A DNA stretch of 64,000 bases from NCBI RefSeq assembly GCF_003943735.1, contig NZ_RJMV01000003.1, positions 134,348 to 198,347 on the forward strand, written 5' to 3'. Below are positions 27,461-36,745 of this stretch, piece after piece; within the stretch, counting starts at the first letter, position 1, and every line of letters begins with the position of its first letter. Made by a program: the position numbers and the translations under genes. This DNA comes from Streptococcus sanguinis. Its GTDB lineage: Bacteria > Bacillota > Bacilli > Lactobacillales > Streptococcaceae. The notes below the pieces were generated by a model that was not told the origin of the DNA, searched no databases, and worked only from the letters and a program-made list of their open reading frames with translations.

Positions 27461-28348
27461 ATGCAGACATATAAATTGAAAAATAAAGAAAATTATCAAA
27501 ATTTTGTAAAAGACTATCGTGAAATAATGAAAGAAGGAAAAGAAGCTGAAGTTTTTCTAGGGACGGAAGCTAGGTATCGTTTTCGACAACGAGATTCTTA
27601 TGAGCTTGATAGTACAGATATTGGAGTATTGATGGAGTATTGCTTGTACCCTCTGTATGTGGAAGGTGATGAGGATATAGCAAAAAGAACTTTTGAAATC
27701 TTGAAAGATTTTAGCTTATCGGTTGACCTAGTCAAATTAGATAAGGTAACTGATTATATTTCTATGCAAGGCAGTCGTTTAAGAAGATATACAAGCCTTC
27801 CCTTTGTTATTGAAACAGATGAGTTAGTAAGAAATATTATAGAAAGTATTTCAAAATTATCAGATGAGCAGAAACGTACGTATACTTATGAAAGACTCTG
27901 TAATGTATTAGACCATAGTTCGTTATACAGACAGTGTGATGAAGAAAGGGTAGAGAAGATTCTCAAGGAATTCAAGGAAAAATACTACAATCCACCAAAG
28001 GTAGTAGGTTCCATTAAAACAGTTGAGAAAATTGAACTAGATGTTACAAGTATAGATGCGATGGGTATTTCAGATGACCATCTAGAGTTGTTGTTGATTG
28101 ATGAAAACAAATGGATAGAAGCTTTGGAGGAGGAGCATTTGTTGAAACTTCAAGAAAAACTCAATAACTATATCTACTTCCTCGAAAGCAAGCAGTATGT
28201 AGCACGATATGGCGATATCTTTGATAAAAAGGTCATTCATATCACCTTCCAGTATTCTCCATCTGATAATGGACTGGCTTTGCTGGCAGCTGTTCAAAAG
28301 ACATTGCAGAATACAGATATGAGTTTGAAGATAGAATTGCCAGAGTGA
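27461..28348 (+). CDS. DUF6572-domain protein, putative immunity
   Basis: This 295-residue cytoplasmic protein has two parts. Residues 1-190 are helical and charged, without a recognised family. The C-terminal 100 residues (SIDAMGISDDHLELLLIDEN ... LQEKLNNYIYFLES ... HITFQYSPSDNGLALLAAV) resemble DUF6572, a domain often found in immunity or toxin-associated proteins of Firmicutes. The low-GC islet position supports an immunity role but no partner toxin is adjacent. It shares a terminator with the converging pepT. Confidence 0.65.
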   Translation: MQTYKLKNKENYQNFVKDYREIMKEGKEAEVFLGTEARYRFRQRDSYELDSTDIGVLMEYCLYPLYVEGDEDIAKRTFEILKDFSLSVDLVKLDKVTDYISMQGSRLRRYTSLPFVIETDELVRNIIESISKLSDEQKRTYTYERLCNVLDHSSLYRQCDEERVEKILKEFKEKYYNPPKVVGSIKTVEKIELDVTSIDAMGISDDHLELLLIDENKWIEALEEEHLLKLQEKLNNYIYFLESKQYVARYGDIFDKKVIHITFQYSPSDNGLALLAAVQKTLQNTDMSLKIELPE

Positions 28349-28352
28349 GAAA

Positions 28353-28392
28353 AAACCACAGAAATCCTTTGTGAACTTCTGTGGTTTCGTTT
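28353..28392. terminator. Bidirectional terminator between immunity islet and pepT
   Basis: AAACCACAGAA (28353-28363) pairs with TTCTGTGGTTT (28377-28387). An A run on one side and CGTTTTT on the other allow use by both converging genes. Confidence 0.88.
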
Positions 28393-29616
28393 TTAATCTT
28401 GATAGGAAACAATGCCGATGATGGTATCAACAGCGCGTTCCATGGTTTCTAGGCTGACATATTCAAAGCGACCATGCATGTTTTCGCCGCCGGCAAAGAG
28501 GTTGGGGGTCGGGATGCCCATAAAGGAAATTTTAGAGCCATCAGTTCCGCCACGGATAGGCTCGATAATAGGCTGGATGTCCAGACTTTCCATAACTGCT
28601 TTGGCGATATTAATAGGTGTCATGTCCTTCTCAATGACCTGTTTCATATTGTAATACTGGTCTTTGAGGGTCAAGATAACACGCTCACTGTCCAGCTCTT
28701 GGTTCATCTTATCAGCGATAGCCTGCATAGCAGCTTTGCGATTTTCAAAAGCCTCTGTCTCAAAGTCGCGGACAATATAGCTAGCCTGGGCTTCTTCGAC
28801 TGTACCGGTCAGGTTCATCAGGTGGTAGAAGCCTTGGTAGCCCTCGGTCTTCTCTGGCCGGTCGGCTTCTGGCAGCTGATTGTGGAAGTCAATAGCCAGC
28901 TGGAGAGCATTGACCATCTGGTCTTTAGCAGTTCCCGGATGGACATTGCGGCCTTGGAAGGTCAGCTCTGCTCCAGCGGCGCTAAAGGTTTCGTACTGGA
29001 GTTCTCCTAGAGGTCCGCCATCCACTGTGTAGGCAAAGTCCACATCGAAGTTTTCAGCGTCAAACTTATCAGCTCCGATACCGATTTCTTCATCTGGTCC
29101 AAAGCCAACTCGGATTTCTCCGTGCTTGATTTCTGGATGGGTAGACAGGTATTCGATAGCAGTCATGATTTCAGCAATACCTGACTTGTCGTCTGCTCCC
29201 AAAAGGGTTGTTCCGTCAGTCGTAATCAGGGTTTGGCCCTTGTATTTATGGAGACTGGCAAAGTCCGCAGGATCTAAGTTAAAGCCAGATTGTCCCAGCG
29301 GAATCACACCGCCGTCATAATTCTCAACGACCTGCGGCTGGATGTTTTCCGCGTTGAAGTCTGCCGTATCCATGTGGGAAATAAAACCAATATTGCGGGT
29401 AAAGCTAGGGTCGTTGGCTGGCAGAGTTCCAATCGCAAATCCGTTGGGTAGGTAATAAACATTTTCCAAACCGACCCGCTTCATTTCAGGGATGAGGACC
29501 TTGTTGGCAAAGTCCACCTGACTCTGAGTGCTGGGTGTAGTAGCAGATGTCTCGTCTGAGCGCGTGTTGACCTTGACATAAGTCAGGAAACGCTCTAAAA
29601 GATTAGGATATTTCAT
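28393..29616 (-). CDS. pepT: Peptidase T (tripeptide aminopeptidase)
   Basis: PepT is a cytoplasmic di-zinc M20B aminopeptidase that trims tripeptides during peptide nutrition. The 407-residue protein carries the first zinc histidine in ISHMDTADF, the bridging aspartate in [13 protein letters not shown], the catalytic base and metal ligand in GFGPDEEIG, and the terminal [12 protein letters not shown]. The ATG at 29616 has AAAGGAG; upstream in-frame starts would add an unrelated basic leader. Single-gene unit. Confidence 0.97.
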   Translation of the reverse strand: MKYPNLLERFLTYVKVNTRSDETSATTPSTQSQVDFANKVLIPEMKRVGLENVYYLPNGFAIGTLPANDPSFTRNIGFISHMDTADFNAENIQPQVVENYDGGVIPLGQSGFNLDPADFASLHKYKGQTLITTDGTTLLGADDKSGIAEIMTAIEYLSTHPEIKHGEIRVGFGPDEEIGIGADKFDAENFDVDFAYTVDGGPLGELQYETFSAAGAELTFQGRNVHPGTAKDQMVNALQLAIDFHNQLPEADRPEKTEGYQGFYHLMNLTGTVEEAQASYIVRDFETEAFENRKAAMQAIADKMNQELDSERVILTLKDQYYNMKQVIEKDMTPINIAKAVMESLDIQPIIEPIRGGTDGSKISFMGIPTPNLFAGGENMHGRFEYVSLETMERAVDTIIGIVSYQD

Positions 29617-29755
29617 AAATGCTCCTTTTTTCATTTCATTTAAGTCTATTTTAGCATATTCAGGGGAGAGTGAGAAATGTTTTTCGTTTCTTGAAGGCAA
29701 AGGCAAAATCTATCAATTAGTTTTATATCTTGTCAAAATCTGGTAAACTATATCT

Positions 29756-30526
29756 ATGCAAATGGAAAAAACAATCAGCAAAGCTGTGATTTTGGGTGCT
29801 TCGGGAGGTATAGGTCGTCAGCTGGCTAAAGAACTGGCTCAAAGGATAGACCAGCTAGTCTTGGTTGGCAGAGATGAAGTTAAACTCACCCAGTTGCAAG
29901 AGGACTTGTCTGGAGTCAAGGCCAAGCTTACCTACAGAGTATTGGATTTGCTGGATGCAGCTGCAGTAGATGATTTTGCTCAGCAGCTAGAGGCAGATCT
30001 ATTGATTAATTGCTGCGGTCTGGCTAATTTTGGTCCAGCGCTATCTCTTTCGGAAGCAGATGAAAATGCCCTCTGGCAGGTTAATTACCAAGCGCCTATT
30101 CGGCTGTTCAAGCAAGTTGCGGAGCGCAATCGAAAGATAAGACTTGTCCAACTTTCCTCTCTGGCAGCCCTTTGTCCCCATCCTTATTTGGCAGCTTACA
30201 GCTCCAGTAAGGCCGCTTTGCAGACCTACTGTCTAGCCTTGCAAGAAGAGCTGCGCCTCAAAGGCTCTGAAATGACAGTTTGTCTTTATATTTTAGGACC
30301 GGTTTGGACTGCTATCTTTCCTCCAGAGCTGCAGGATGCTTTGGGTGGTGGTCAATTACAGATGAGCCCAGAGATAGCGGCACGACGCATCATCGGACTG
30401 CTCCAGCAAGGCCGTTCCTATGCTATAGTGGGCAAGAGATATCGACTACTGGCTTGGCTCATGAAGCTACTTCCGCAAAGATGGATTATCCGTTTGATTG
30501 GCGCATATCTACGAAAGGGGCTTTGA
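29756..30526 (+). CDS. Short-chain dehydrogenase/reductase (SDR)
   Basis: This 256-residue classical SDR has the NAD(P)-binding motif LGASGGIGRQLA (about residues 13-24), an NCCGLANFG element in place of NNAG, and the active-site Ser-Tyr-Lys as VQLSSLAAL with YSSSKAAL. The C-terminal 40 residues are hydrophobic and basic (LLAWLMKLLPQRWIIRLIG), suggesting membrane association. The GT2 gene starts 2 bp after its stop, so it heads a four-gene operon with two glycosyltransferases and an alpha/beta-hydrolase-like gene. The substrate is unknown; a lipid-linked ketone or sugar would fit the context. Confidence 0.85.
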   Translation: MQMEKTISKAVILGASGGIGRQLAKELAQRIDQLVLVGRDEVKLTQLQEDLSGVKAKLTYRVLDLLDAAAVDDFAQQLEADLLINCCGLANFGPALSLSEADENALWQVNYQAPIRLFKQVAERNRKIRLVQLSSLAALCPHPYLAAYSSSKAALQTYCLALQEELRLKGSEMTVCLYILGPVWTAIFPPELQDALGGGQLQMSPEIAARRIIGLLQQGRSYAIVGKRYRLLAWLMKLLPQRWIIRLIGAYLRKGL

Positions 30527-30528
30527 AC

Positions 30529-31671
30529 ATGAAACTTATTTTTTTCCTGCTGACATCTGCTTACCTGCTTCTCTTTATCTTGCGTTGGCTCTTGTCTTTG
30601 GCTTATTTGAAAAAAGGGCAGAGCTCTTCATCAGACTTTCAAGAGGAGCTTTATACGGTGGTTCAGCCCATCCTATCTGGTGATCCTCGTTTGGAAAATG
30701 ATTTATTAGCCAATCTCCAACAGACTGAAGCAGTTGAGTTTTACTGGCTGATTGATCAGTCTGACCCAGAGGCGCAGCGAGTGGCTGACAAGATTTGTCA
30801 AAATCCTTCTTATGCCCAGCGCATTCGCATTTTTCTCATGGAGGATGTCCCCCAGGGGATTAATCCTAAGAGTTATAAGATTGAGCAGATTATAGATGAG
30901 CTGACTCGACCTTATTTGATTGTTCTCGACGACGACAGCGTCATTGATTTTTCAAAAATGGGAGAATTGACAGCTCATCTAGGTGAGAATGTTATTTTGA
31001 CCGGTATTCCCTATAATCAGGAGCGAAGTAATTTCTGGTCCAAGCTAGTGGCAGCTTTTGTCAATGGAAATTCTTTCATTACCTATTTTACCATGGCAGA
31101 AGTCAAAGCAAATCACTCGATTAATGGAATGTTCTACATCCTACCACTTGAACTGGCTAGGGAGCAGAAGCTCTTCAGCGCTATAAAATACTACCTATGT
31201 GATGATTTGGCTGTAGCGGATTTTTTACGCAGCAAGGGAGTGGAGATTATCCAGACGCGGGTGACTTGTAATGTTCGGACTACGATCAAGGATGCCAAGC
31301 AATATCTGCTGCAAATGAAGCGATGGCTGCTTTTTAGCTCTATCTATCTGAAAGAGCACTTGGACTGGAAGGTTATTATTTTAATTGCTCTGCCTAGTTT
31401 CCTGCCCCTTCCTGCCTTGCTCATTAGTTTCTTTCTTGGCTGGCCTTTTGTGCTGCTGGCTTTGATTTTGCTCTTGGTCAAGGCGGTTTGGATGCTGGCT
31501 TATCGTCGTCACATTCTATCCGGTCGGCCGCATCCTGATGAGGTGTTCTACGAAGTCCTGAATGATTTACTCTTGCCTTGGCTTTTCCTCTATGTCTTGC
31601 TCAGTCCGCGGGTGATTAACTGGCGGGGAAGGAAGATTCGAGTGACGGATGGGAAAATCCGTTATGAGTAA
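30529..31671 (+). CDS. Membrane glycosyltransferase, GT2/GT21-like
   Basis: This 380-residue protein resembles ceramide-glucosyltransferase-type enzymes that add a sugar to a lipid. An N-terminal membrane helix (residues 2-22) is followed by the catalytic domain with DDDSVI (DxD-like), CDDLAVADFL (acceptor aspartates) and QMKRWLLF (QxxRW). Two or three C-terminal membrane helices end the protein. The ATG at 30529 is chosen because it follows the SDR stop directly; a longer frame from 30280 overlaps the SDR gene. Lipid acceptor and sugar donor are not known. Confidence 0.83.
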   Translation: MKLIFFLLTSAYLLLFILRWLLSLAYLKKGQSSSSDFQEELYTVVQPILSGDPRLENDLLANLQQTEAVEFYWLIDQSDPEAQRVADKICQNPSYAQRIRIFLMEDVPQGINPKSYKIEQIIDELTRPYLIVLDDDSVIDFSKMGELTAHLGENVILTGIPYNQERSNFWSKLVAAFVNGNSFITYFTMAEVKANHSINGMFYILPLELAREQKLFSAIKYYLCDDLAVADFLRSKGVEIIQTRVTCNVRTTIKDAKQYLLQMKRWLLFSSIYLKEHLDWKVIILIALPSFLPLPALLISFFLGWPFVLLALILLLVKAVWMLAYRRHILSGRPHPDEVFYEVLNDLLLPWLFLYVLLSPRVINWRGRKIRVTDGKIRYE

Positions 31672-32311
31672 GATGAAGCAGTACTTGGATAAGTTGGATG
31701 CTCTGTCGCTAGATCAAACCATGTTGAAATCTAGCAAGGTCTTGCTTTTTCTCAGTGGCAGCAGTCATTTGGAGAGTGCTAGTCTGACCGCAGGACAGCT
31801 TGAGTTTCTTGAGCAGATTTGTCCACCGGGTTTCTCAGTGGTGGCTAGTAATTTTCCGTTTAATCAGAGATTTGAGCACGGGAGACAATCCCAAGTTTCC
31901 TTGCTGAATGCTTCCATTTCCAATATCCGTTACTATTGGCATACTCTCTACAATTCTCGCTTTCAGGAGGCTTTGCAGCGGCATTTGTCTCCTTTACTGG
32001 ATGCTGAGGAGGCTGTCATTATCTGCAAAAGCTCTGGGCTCAATATGCTGACCCAGTGGTTGGAAGGCTTGGGTGAGGAAAATCTGCCGATCAGACTGAG
32101 AGTGATTGCGCTGGGGCCTGTTTCACGGAGACTCCTAAATCGCAAGGATATTGACTCGCTGGTCATCAAAGGCAGGAAGGATATTTACAGTAGATTTCTA
32201 GATGGCCATCCAGCTGATGTGGTGGTGGATAGCAACCATTTTGATTATGAATACAGGGAAGATGTGAAAGGATTAGTTTATGACTGGATTAGAAAAAGTG
32301 ATAAAGATTGA
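31649..32311 (+). CDS. Putative alpha/beta-hydrolase-like protein of glycolipid cluster
   Basis: This 220-residue protein (215 if started at 31664) has features of an alpha/beta hydrolase: the early strand KVLLFLSGSSHLES, a nucleophile-elbow-like ICKSSGLNML (about 132-141), and a late DVVVDSNHFDYEY where the base histidine could lie. GxSxG is not canonical, so activity is uncertain. It overlaps the genes on both sides (23 and 32 bp), indicating tight translational coupling. It may deacylate or transfer an acyl group on the product of the two glycosyltransferases. Family assignment is tentative. Confidence 0.55.
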   Translation: MGKSVMSKMKQYLDKLDALSLDQTMLKSSKVLLFLSGSSHLESASLTAGQLEFLEQICPPGFSVVASNFPFNQRFEHGRQSQVSLLNASISNIRYYWHTLYNSRFQEALQRHLSPLLDAEEAVIICKSSGLNMLTQWLEGLGEENLPIRLRVIALGPVSRRLLNRKDIDSLVIKGRKDIYSRFLDGHPADVVVDSNHFDYEYREDVKGLVYDWIRKSDKD

Positions 32312-33563
32312 TGTGATTAGTGTGCCATTTAGTGGGCATTTGCTGCCTACTTTGACCTTAGTCAAGCCTCTGCTGACGGATCCGCGTTTTCGGATTCGGG
32401 TCATCACTGGCTGCCAAAAGAAAGAGTTAGTAGAGGAAATCGATTTTGACTGTCTAGCCCTCTTTCCAGAAAGACCGACCGTGATGGAAGACATCGCCAA
32501 TACTCCGCAGCAAAGCAATCTTCTGATTGCCTATCAGCAGTTTCGGGCCAATTCCAGACTCATTCCCGAAGTTATAGATGAATTAAATCAAATTTGGAAA
32601 GAGGGTGGTAAACCAGATTTGGTCATAGCGGATTTTGTTGCTTCACCAGCAGGCTTGATTTCTGATCGCTTTGGTATCCCATGGATAACCACGATTCCGA
32701 GTCCGGTTGCTATTGAGTGCCGGACGACAACTCCGACCTATTTAGGGGGCTGGAAACCTCATCAGGGTGTCTTGTACAAATTCAGAGATGCTTTAGGCAG
32801 GCAAGTTATTCGCTGTGGAAAGAAAATGGCCTTTGCTTTAGTTCGGAAGAGTTTGGGAGACTATCAAGATTTTAAACTCTATAGGGAAGACGGCACAGAA
32901 GCTATTTACTCGCCTTACTCTATCTTGGCTTTGGGTATGAAAGAGCTGGAGTTTCGAGATGATTTTCCCAAGCACCTTCGCTGGGTTGGCTACAAATGCC
33001 TGTCCTTTGATCGCCTGCCTGCAGATCATGAGTCTTATTTTGAGACCGATAAGAAGCGGGTTTTAGTGACTTGCGGAACGCATTTAAAATGGGAGAAGGA
33101 GCGCATGGTGGAGCGGGCGAAAAAGCTGAGTCAGCTCTACCCAGATTACCTCTTTTACGTCACCTTGGGAGAAGCTAGTGGCTTGGAGAATCCTCCGCAC
33201 AGACTGGCGGAAAACCTGCTGCTCTTTGACTATCTTCCTTATACAGATATCTTGGACAAGATAGATTTTGCCATTCACCACGCAGGAACGGGTATCATGA
33301 TGGCCTGTATTGAGCAGGAGATTCCCAGTCTCATTTTGCCGCAGGATTATGACCAGTTTGACAATGCCGTTCGTGCTGAGCTAGCTCAGGTGGGGCTGGT
33401 TTCTCGCAGAAAGACCGATGCAGAAGTGCTGCGCCTTTTTAAGGAATTGACAAATCGCACGGACTGGTCTCGGTTGAAAACTCTTGCCCAGCAAAGTAAA
33501 GAATATCAGCCTACAGAGATTCTCTATCAGGAGCTGGGGCGCCTGCTCAAGGTTGATTTATAA
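32280..33563 (+). CDS. Glycosyltransferase, GT1/MGT (UDP-glucuronosyl-like)
   Basis: This 427-residue GT-B enzyme shows the GT1 layout: N-terminal IDVISVPFSGHLLPTLTLVK, where the histidine after SG is the likely base, and a C-terminal donor site AIHHAGTGIMMACIEQEIPS followed by LILPQDYDQFDNAVRAE. This resembles macrolide, zeaxanthin and glycolipid glycosyltransferases. It is last in the SDR-GT2-hydrolase-GT1 operon and is followed by a terminator. Streptococci rarely make the natural products these enzymes decorate, so a membrane lipid acceptor is more likely. Confidence 0.85.
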   Translation: MTGLEKVIKIDVISVPFSGHLLPTLTLVKPLLTDPRFRIRVITGCQKKELVEEIDFDCLALFPERPTVMEDIANTPQQSNLLIAYQQFRANSRLIPEVIDELNQIWKEGGKPDLVIADFVASPAGLISDRFGIPWITTIPSPVAIECRTTTPTYLGGWKPHQGVLYKFRDALGRQVIRCGKKMAFALVRKSLGDYQDFKLYREDGTEAIYSPYSILALGMKELEFRDDFPKHLRWVGYKCLSFDRLPADHESYFETDKKRVLVTCGTHLKWEKERMVERAKKLSQLYPDYLFYVTLGEASGLENPPHRLAENLLLFDYLPYTDILDKIDFAIHHAGTGIMMACIEQEIPSLILPQDYDQFDNAVRAELAQVGLVSRRKTDAEVLRLFKELTNRTDWSRLKTLAQQSKEYQPTEILYQELGRLLKVDL

Positions 33564-33628
33564 CTGGAACACTCAACAAACCATTAAAGCATGTCTCCAA
33601 CATTAAAATATCTGAATTATTAAATTTC

Positions 33629-33656
33629 CCTATTCTTTTTAAGGAATAGGTTTTTT
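33629..33656 (+). terminator. Rho-independent terminator after GT cluster
   Basis: CCTATTC and GAATAGG pair around TTTTTAAG, followed by six T. Confidence 0.88.
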
Positions 33657-33755
33657 GGTCTATTCAAGTCTTTTTTAAGATGTTAAAATGAAAGTGATTA
33701 CAAGAAAGTCATTGGAAAGTCAACTTGGCTTTCTCGGAGTGACTGAAGAGGAAAG

Positions 33756-34853
33756 ATGATGAAGAAAGCAATTCTAATGATGACTTTTGGCTCGCCAGAG
33801 GAGATTAGCTTTGAGGGAGTGGCTGAATTTTTTACCAACATTCGCCGCGGTGTCAGGCCGCAAGACCATGAAATTCAGACCCTCTATGATAACTATGTCC
33901 TCATCGGTGGAACGCCTCTGCAGCGTATCAGTCTAGAAGAGGTGGAAAAGGTCCGTCAGCGTTTATCTGGTGAGTATGCGGTTTATTTTGCCAATAAATT
34001 TTCACGTCCTTTTATCCCTGATGTGATTGAGCAGATGGAAGAGGATGGTATTGAGGATTGTATCTGTTTGATTCTAGAGCCTCATTTTTCTTACTATTCT
34101 GTCATGGGCTATGAGAAGTTTATCCAGAGTGATTCCATCCGCTTTAATATCATTAAGGAATGGTATCAGGAAGAAGCTATTCTTGATTATTGGGCAGAGG
34201 AGCTGAGAAAGATTCTTAGAGAAGAGGTTGGAGAAGAGACCTTCAAGATTTTCTTCTCAGCCCACAGTGTGCCTATTCTGGCCTTGGATTTCGGAGATCC
34301 TTACATTGATCAGATCTATGACAATGCCCGCTTGATTGCTGAAAGGTTAGGTCTGACAGAAGAGGATTATCTCAATGTTTGGCAAAGTGAGAGTGACATT
34401 GGACTCCCTTGGATCAAGCCTGACGTGCTGGACTACATGCGCCAGCAAGAAACACATCCGCAGCATTATATTTTTGTGCCGATTAGTTTTATCAGTGAGC
34501 ATATAGAGGTCCTTTTTGACAATGACGTGGAGTGTAAGGAACTTTGCGATGAACTGGGTGTTGCTTATCATAGACCGCCTATGCCCAATGCAGACGACCG
34601 TTTAATTGACGCCCTGATTCAAACTATCCGCCGCCATGAGCATGAACCCTTCAAAGAATGCTTTCCAGAAGAAGAAACCTTTGATGAATTGCAGCCGTCG
34701 GAGGAGAGCAGCCAGATTCTTGCAGAGGATGCAGAGCTGAAAATGCCAGATTTCGTCAAGAAGCTAATTGAGAAAAAGGGGCGTGAGAATGTTAAGATGC
34801 CGTATTTTGTCAAGAAAATGCTGGAGAAAGCAGGAAAACTGCCCAAGAGTTGA
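33756..34853 (+). CDS. hemH: Ferrochelatase-family protein (HemH/CpfC-like)
   Basis: This 365-residue protein resembles ferrochelatases, which insert Fe(II) into (copro)porphyrin. Visible are the N-terminal [11 protein letters not shown], the metal-site histidine in FFSAHSVP (His170), the [15 protein letters not shown] segment, and the glutamate in [13 protein letters not shown] (Glu248). Bacillus HemH is about 310 residues; here about 55 extra residues form an acidic linker and a tail with a duplicated amphipathic motif ([12 protein letters not shown] / [12 protein letters not shown]). No other haem gene is present, and streptococci generally lack the pathway, so its natural substrate is open. 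GAGGAAAG precedes the ATG. Confidence 0.9.
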   Translation: MMKKAILMMTFGSPEEISFEGVAEFFTNIRRGVRPQDHEIQTLYDNYVLIGGTPLQRISLEEVEKVRQRLSGEYAVYFANKFSRPFIPDVIEQMEEDGIEDCICLILEPHFSYYSVMGYEKFIQSDSIRFNIIKEWYQEEAILDYWAEELRKILREEVGEETFKIFFSAHSVPILALDFGDPYIDQIYDNARLIAERLGLTEEDYLNVWQSESDIGLPWIKPDVLDYMRQQETHPQHYIFVPISFISEHIEVLFDNDVECKELCDELGVAYHRPPMPNADDRLIDALIQTIRRHEHEPFKECFPEEETFDELQPSEESSQILAEDAELKMPDFVKKLIEKKGRENVKMPYFVKKMLEKAGKLPKS

Positions 34854-34904
34854 TTGTTCATATTCGTTGATGATTTTATAAGATTATTCTAGAAGGAGAA
34901 AAAC

Positions 34905-35270
34905 GTGAGACTTTGGCACCAAGATTTAATTGAAAAACTTCCGCGCCAGCAGCTTTTAGGCCAGCACCGAGAGTGTGCAGCCTTGCGTGGACGAGGGTGG
35001 GGCAAGCCGCATGCGACGGTCAACTATGTTTTTGAGCACAGCCCTTATCACCTGTATGCTTATCATCTCTTGATTATGGAGGAGATGCAGAAGCGGGGCT
35101 ATCAGCCAGACAGCCTTTGGCTGGACAAGGAATACCGTGGCAAGACCTGTCCACCTTACCAGCAGTTGCCGGCTGAGGAGCTGGAACATCCTATTTATCC
35201 AGAACATGACGCAGCCTATCTGCAAGAATGCCTGGAAAATCTGAAAGAGAAAGGAATAGAAATTTTTTGA
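34905..35270 (+). CDS. Pyrimidine dimer DNA glycosylase-like protein (TIGR02328)
   Basis: This 121-residue protein starting MRLWHQDLIEKLPRQQLLGQ matches the TIGR02328/Pyr_excise group related to T4 endonuclease V, with LGQHRECAALRGRGW and HATVNYVFEHSPYHLYAYH as family landmarks. Repair of UV-type dimers is suggested by the family, not shown. The GTG start at 34905 has AGAAGGAG at proper spacing. The gene stands just before an insertion sequence whose left end lies about 60 bp beyond its stop. Confidence 0.8.
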   Translation: MRLWHQDLIEKLPRQQLLGQHRECAALRGRGWGKPHATVNYVFEHSPYHLYAYHLLIMEEMQKRGYQPDSLWLDKEYRGKTCPPYQQLPAEELEHPIYPEHDAAYLQECLENLKEKGIEIF

Positions 35271-35333
35271 TTTCCAAGTGCCAAGACGGCATAGTATTAA
35301 GGTTATAGAACAAAAAAAAAGAGTCTGTCTGTC

Positions 35334-35358
35334 TGAACCGCCCCCCAAAAGTTAGACA
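35334..35358 (+). repeat. IS left terminal inverted repeat
   Basis: Begins TGAACCGCCCCCCAAAA and ends GTTAGACA; it matches the complement of the right end with several mismatches in the outer third. Confidence 0.85.
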
Positions 35359-35385
35359 GAAAAAATCTAACTTTTGGGGTGTTTT
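35343..35385 (+). terminator. Terminator-like hairpin inside IS left end
   Basis: CCCCAAAAGTTAGA (35343-35356) and TCTAACTTTTGGGG (35366-35379) form a perfect 14-bp stem followed by TGTTTTT, a few bases before orfA. It may stop read-through into the transposase from outside promoters, a known way for elements to keep transposition low. Confidence 0.7.
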
Positions 35386-35388
35386 TAA

Positions 35389-35925
35389 ATGAAATTAACT
35401 TATGAGGATAAAGTTCGAATCTATGAACTAAGAAAACAAGGAATCAGCTTAAAGCGACTTTCAGAAAAATATGGGATGAACCTTTCAAATCTTGACTACT
35501 TAATTCGATTGATTGATCGCTACGTAATAGATAGTGTCAAAAAAGGGAAAAACCGTTATTACTCTCCTGAATTAAAACAAGAAATCATCAATAAGGTTTT
35601 GATTGAAGGTCGTTCGCAACTAAGCGTATCTCTGGATTATGCTCTTCCAAGTAGTGGATTACTTCCAAATTGGCTGGCACAATACAAGAAAAACGGGTAT
35701 ACTATTGTTGAGAAAACAAGAGGGAGACCAGCTAAAATGGGACGTAAACGGAAGAAAACTTGGGAAGAAATGACAGAATTAGAGCGACTTCAAGAGGAGA
35801 ATGAGCGTCTACGTACTGAGGTGGCCTACCTAAAAAAGTTAAAAGAGCTAGAAGACAGGGACGAAGCCTTACAGCGAGAAAGGCAGAGACAGTTAGAGAA
35901 ATGGTTTCAGGAGGATTTCGATTAG
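35389..35925 (+). CDS. IS3-family transposase OrfA
   Basis: This 178-residue DNA-binding subunit has two helix-turn-helix regions ([20 protein letters not shown] and [20 protein letters not shown]), an [13 protein letters not shown] basic segment, and a leucine-zipper-like coiled coil ([20 protein letters not shown]). A slippery A-AAA-AAG at 35832-35838 allows -1 frameshifting into orfB to make the OrfAB transposase. OrfA alone usually acts as an inhibitor. Confidence 0.92.
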   Translation: MKLTYEDKVRIYELRKQGISLKRLSEKYGMNLSNLDYLIRLIDRYVIDSVKKGKNRYYSPELKQEIINKVLIEGRSQLSVSLDYALPSSGLLPNWLAQYKKNGYTIVEKTRGRPAKMGRKRKKTWEEMTELERLQEENERLRTEVAYLKKLKELEDRDEALQRERQRQLEKWFQEDFD

Positions 35926-36740
35926 ATTTACTTCTTGAAACGGCACATTTAGCTCGCTCAACTTACTACTATCACTTAAAACAGCTAGATCAACCAGATA
36001 AGAATCAAGAACTTAAAGCTGAAATTCAGGCCATTTATAGTGAACATAAAGGAAATTATGGCTATCGGAGAGTTACTCTTGAACTAAGAAATCATGGCTT
36101 CGTGGTGAATCATAAGAAGGTCCAACGGCTGATGAAAGTCCTTGGTTTAACGGCTCGAATTCGTCGAAAACGGAAGTATTCTTCCTACCAAGGAGAGATT
36201 GGCAAGAAAGCAGAGAATCTCATTCAACGCCAGTTTGAAGCAGCCAAGCCAATGGAAAAGTGCTATACGGATGTGACAGAGTTTGCCATTCCAGCAAGCA
36301 GGCAGAAACTCTATTTATCCCCTGTTCTGGATGGATATAACAGTGAAATCATCGCTTATCATCTTTCTACTTCACCAAATTTAGAACAAGTGAAGACCAT
36401 GTTGGAACAGGCATTCACAGAGAAACACTACGAGAATACGATTCTCCATAGCGATCAAGGCTGGCAATACCAACATGATTCTTATCATCGGTTTCTAGAG
36501 AATAAGGGAATTCAGCCATCCATGTCACGCAAGGGTAACAGCCCAGACAACGGCATGATGGAGTCCTTCTTTGGCATTCTTAAGTCTGAGATGTTTTACG
36601 GTTATGAGAAGAACTTTAGGTCTTTAGAAGACCTTGAGCAAGCTATTGTGGACTACATTGATTACTACAATAACAAACGAATCAAAGTCAAACTAAAAGG
36701 ACTTAGCCCTGTGCAATACAGAACTAAATCCTTTCAATAA
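35901..36740 (+). CDS. IS3-family transposase OrfB (catalytic)
   Basis: This 279-residue catalytic part begins with an HTH_21-like region ([22 protein letters not shown]) and an rve integrase core with the DDE residues in [17 protein letters not shown] and [13 protein letters not shown]. The frame is -1 to orfA and open back through the slippery site at 35832, so OrfAB can be made as one protein. No inactivating change is seen; the element may be active. Confidence 0.93.
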   Translation: MVSGGFRLDLLLETAHLARSTYYYHLKQLDQPDKNQELKAEIQAIYSEHKGNYGYRRVTLELRNHGFVVNHKKVQRLMKVLGLTARIRRKRKYSSYQGEIGKKAENLIQRQFEAAKPMEKCYTDVTEFAIPASRQKLYLSPVLDGYNSEIIAYHLSTSPNLEQVKTMLEQAFTEKHYENTILHSDQGWQYQHDSYHRFLENKGIQPSMSRKGNSPDNGMMESFFGILKSEMFYGYEKNFRSLEDLEQAIVDYIDYYNNKRIKVKLKGLSPVQYRTKSFQ

Positions 36741-36745
36741 TTAAT

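Noticed and set aside
35389..36740. Broken transposase gene
   Set aside because: The two frames are joined by a standard -1 slippery site; this is the normal IS3-family layout.
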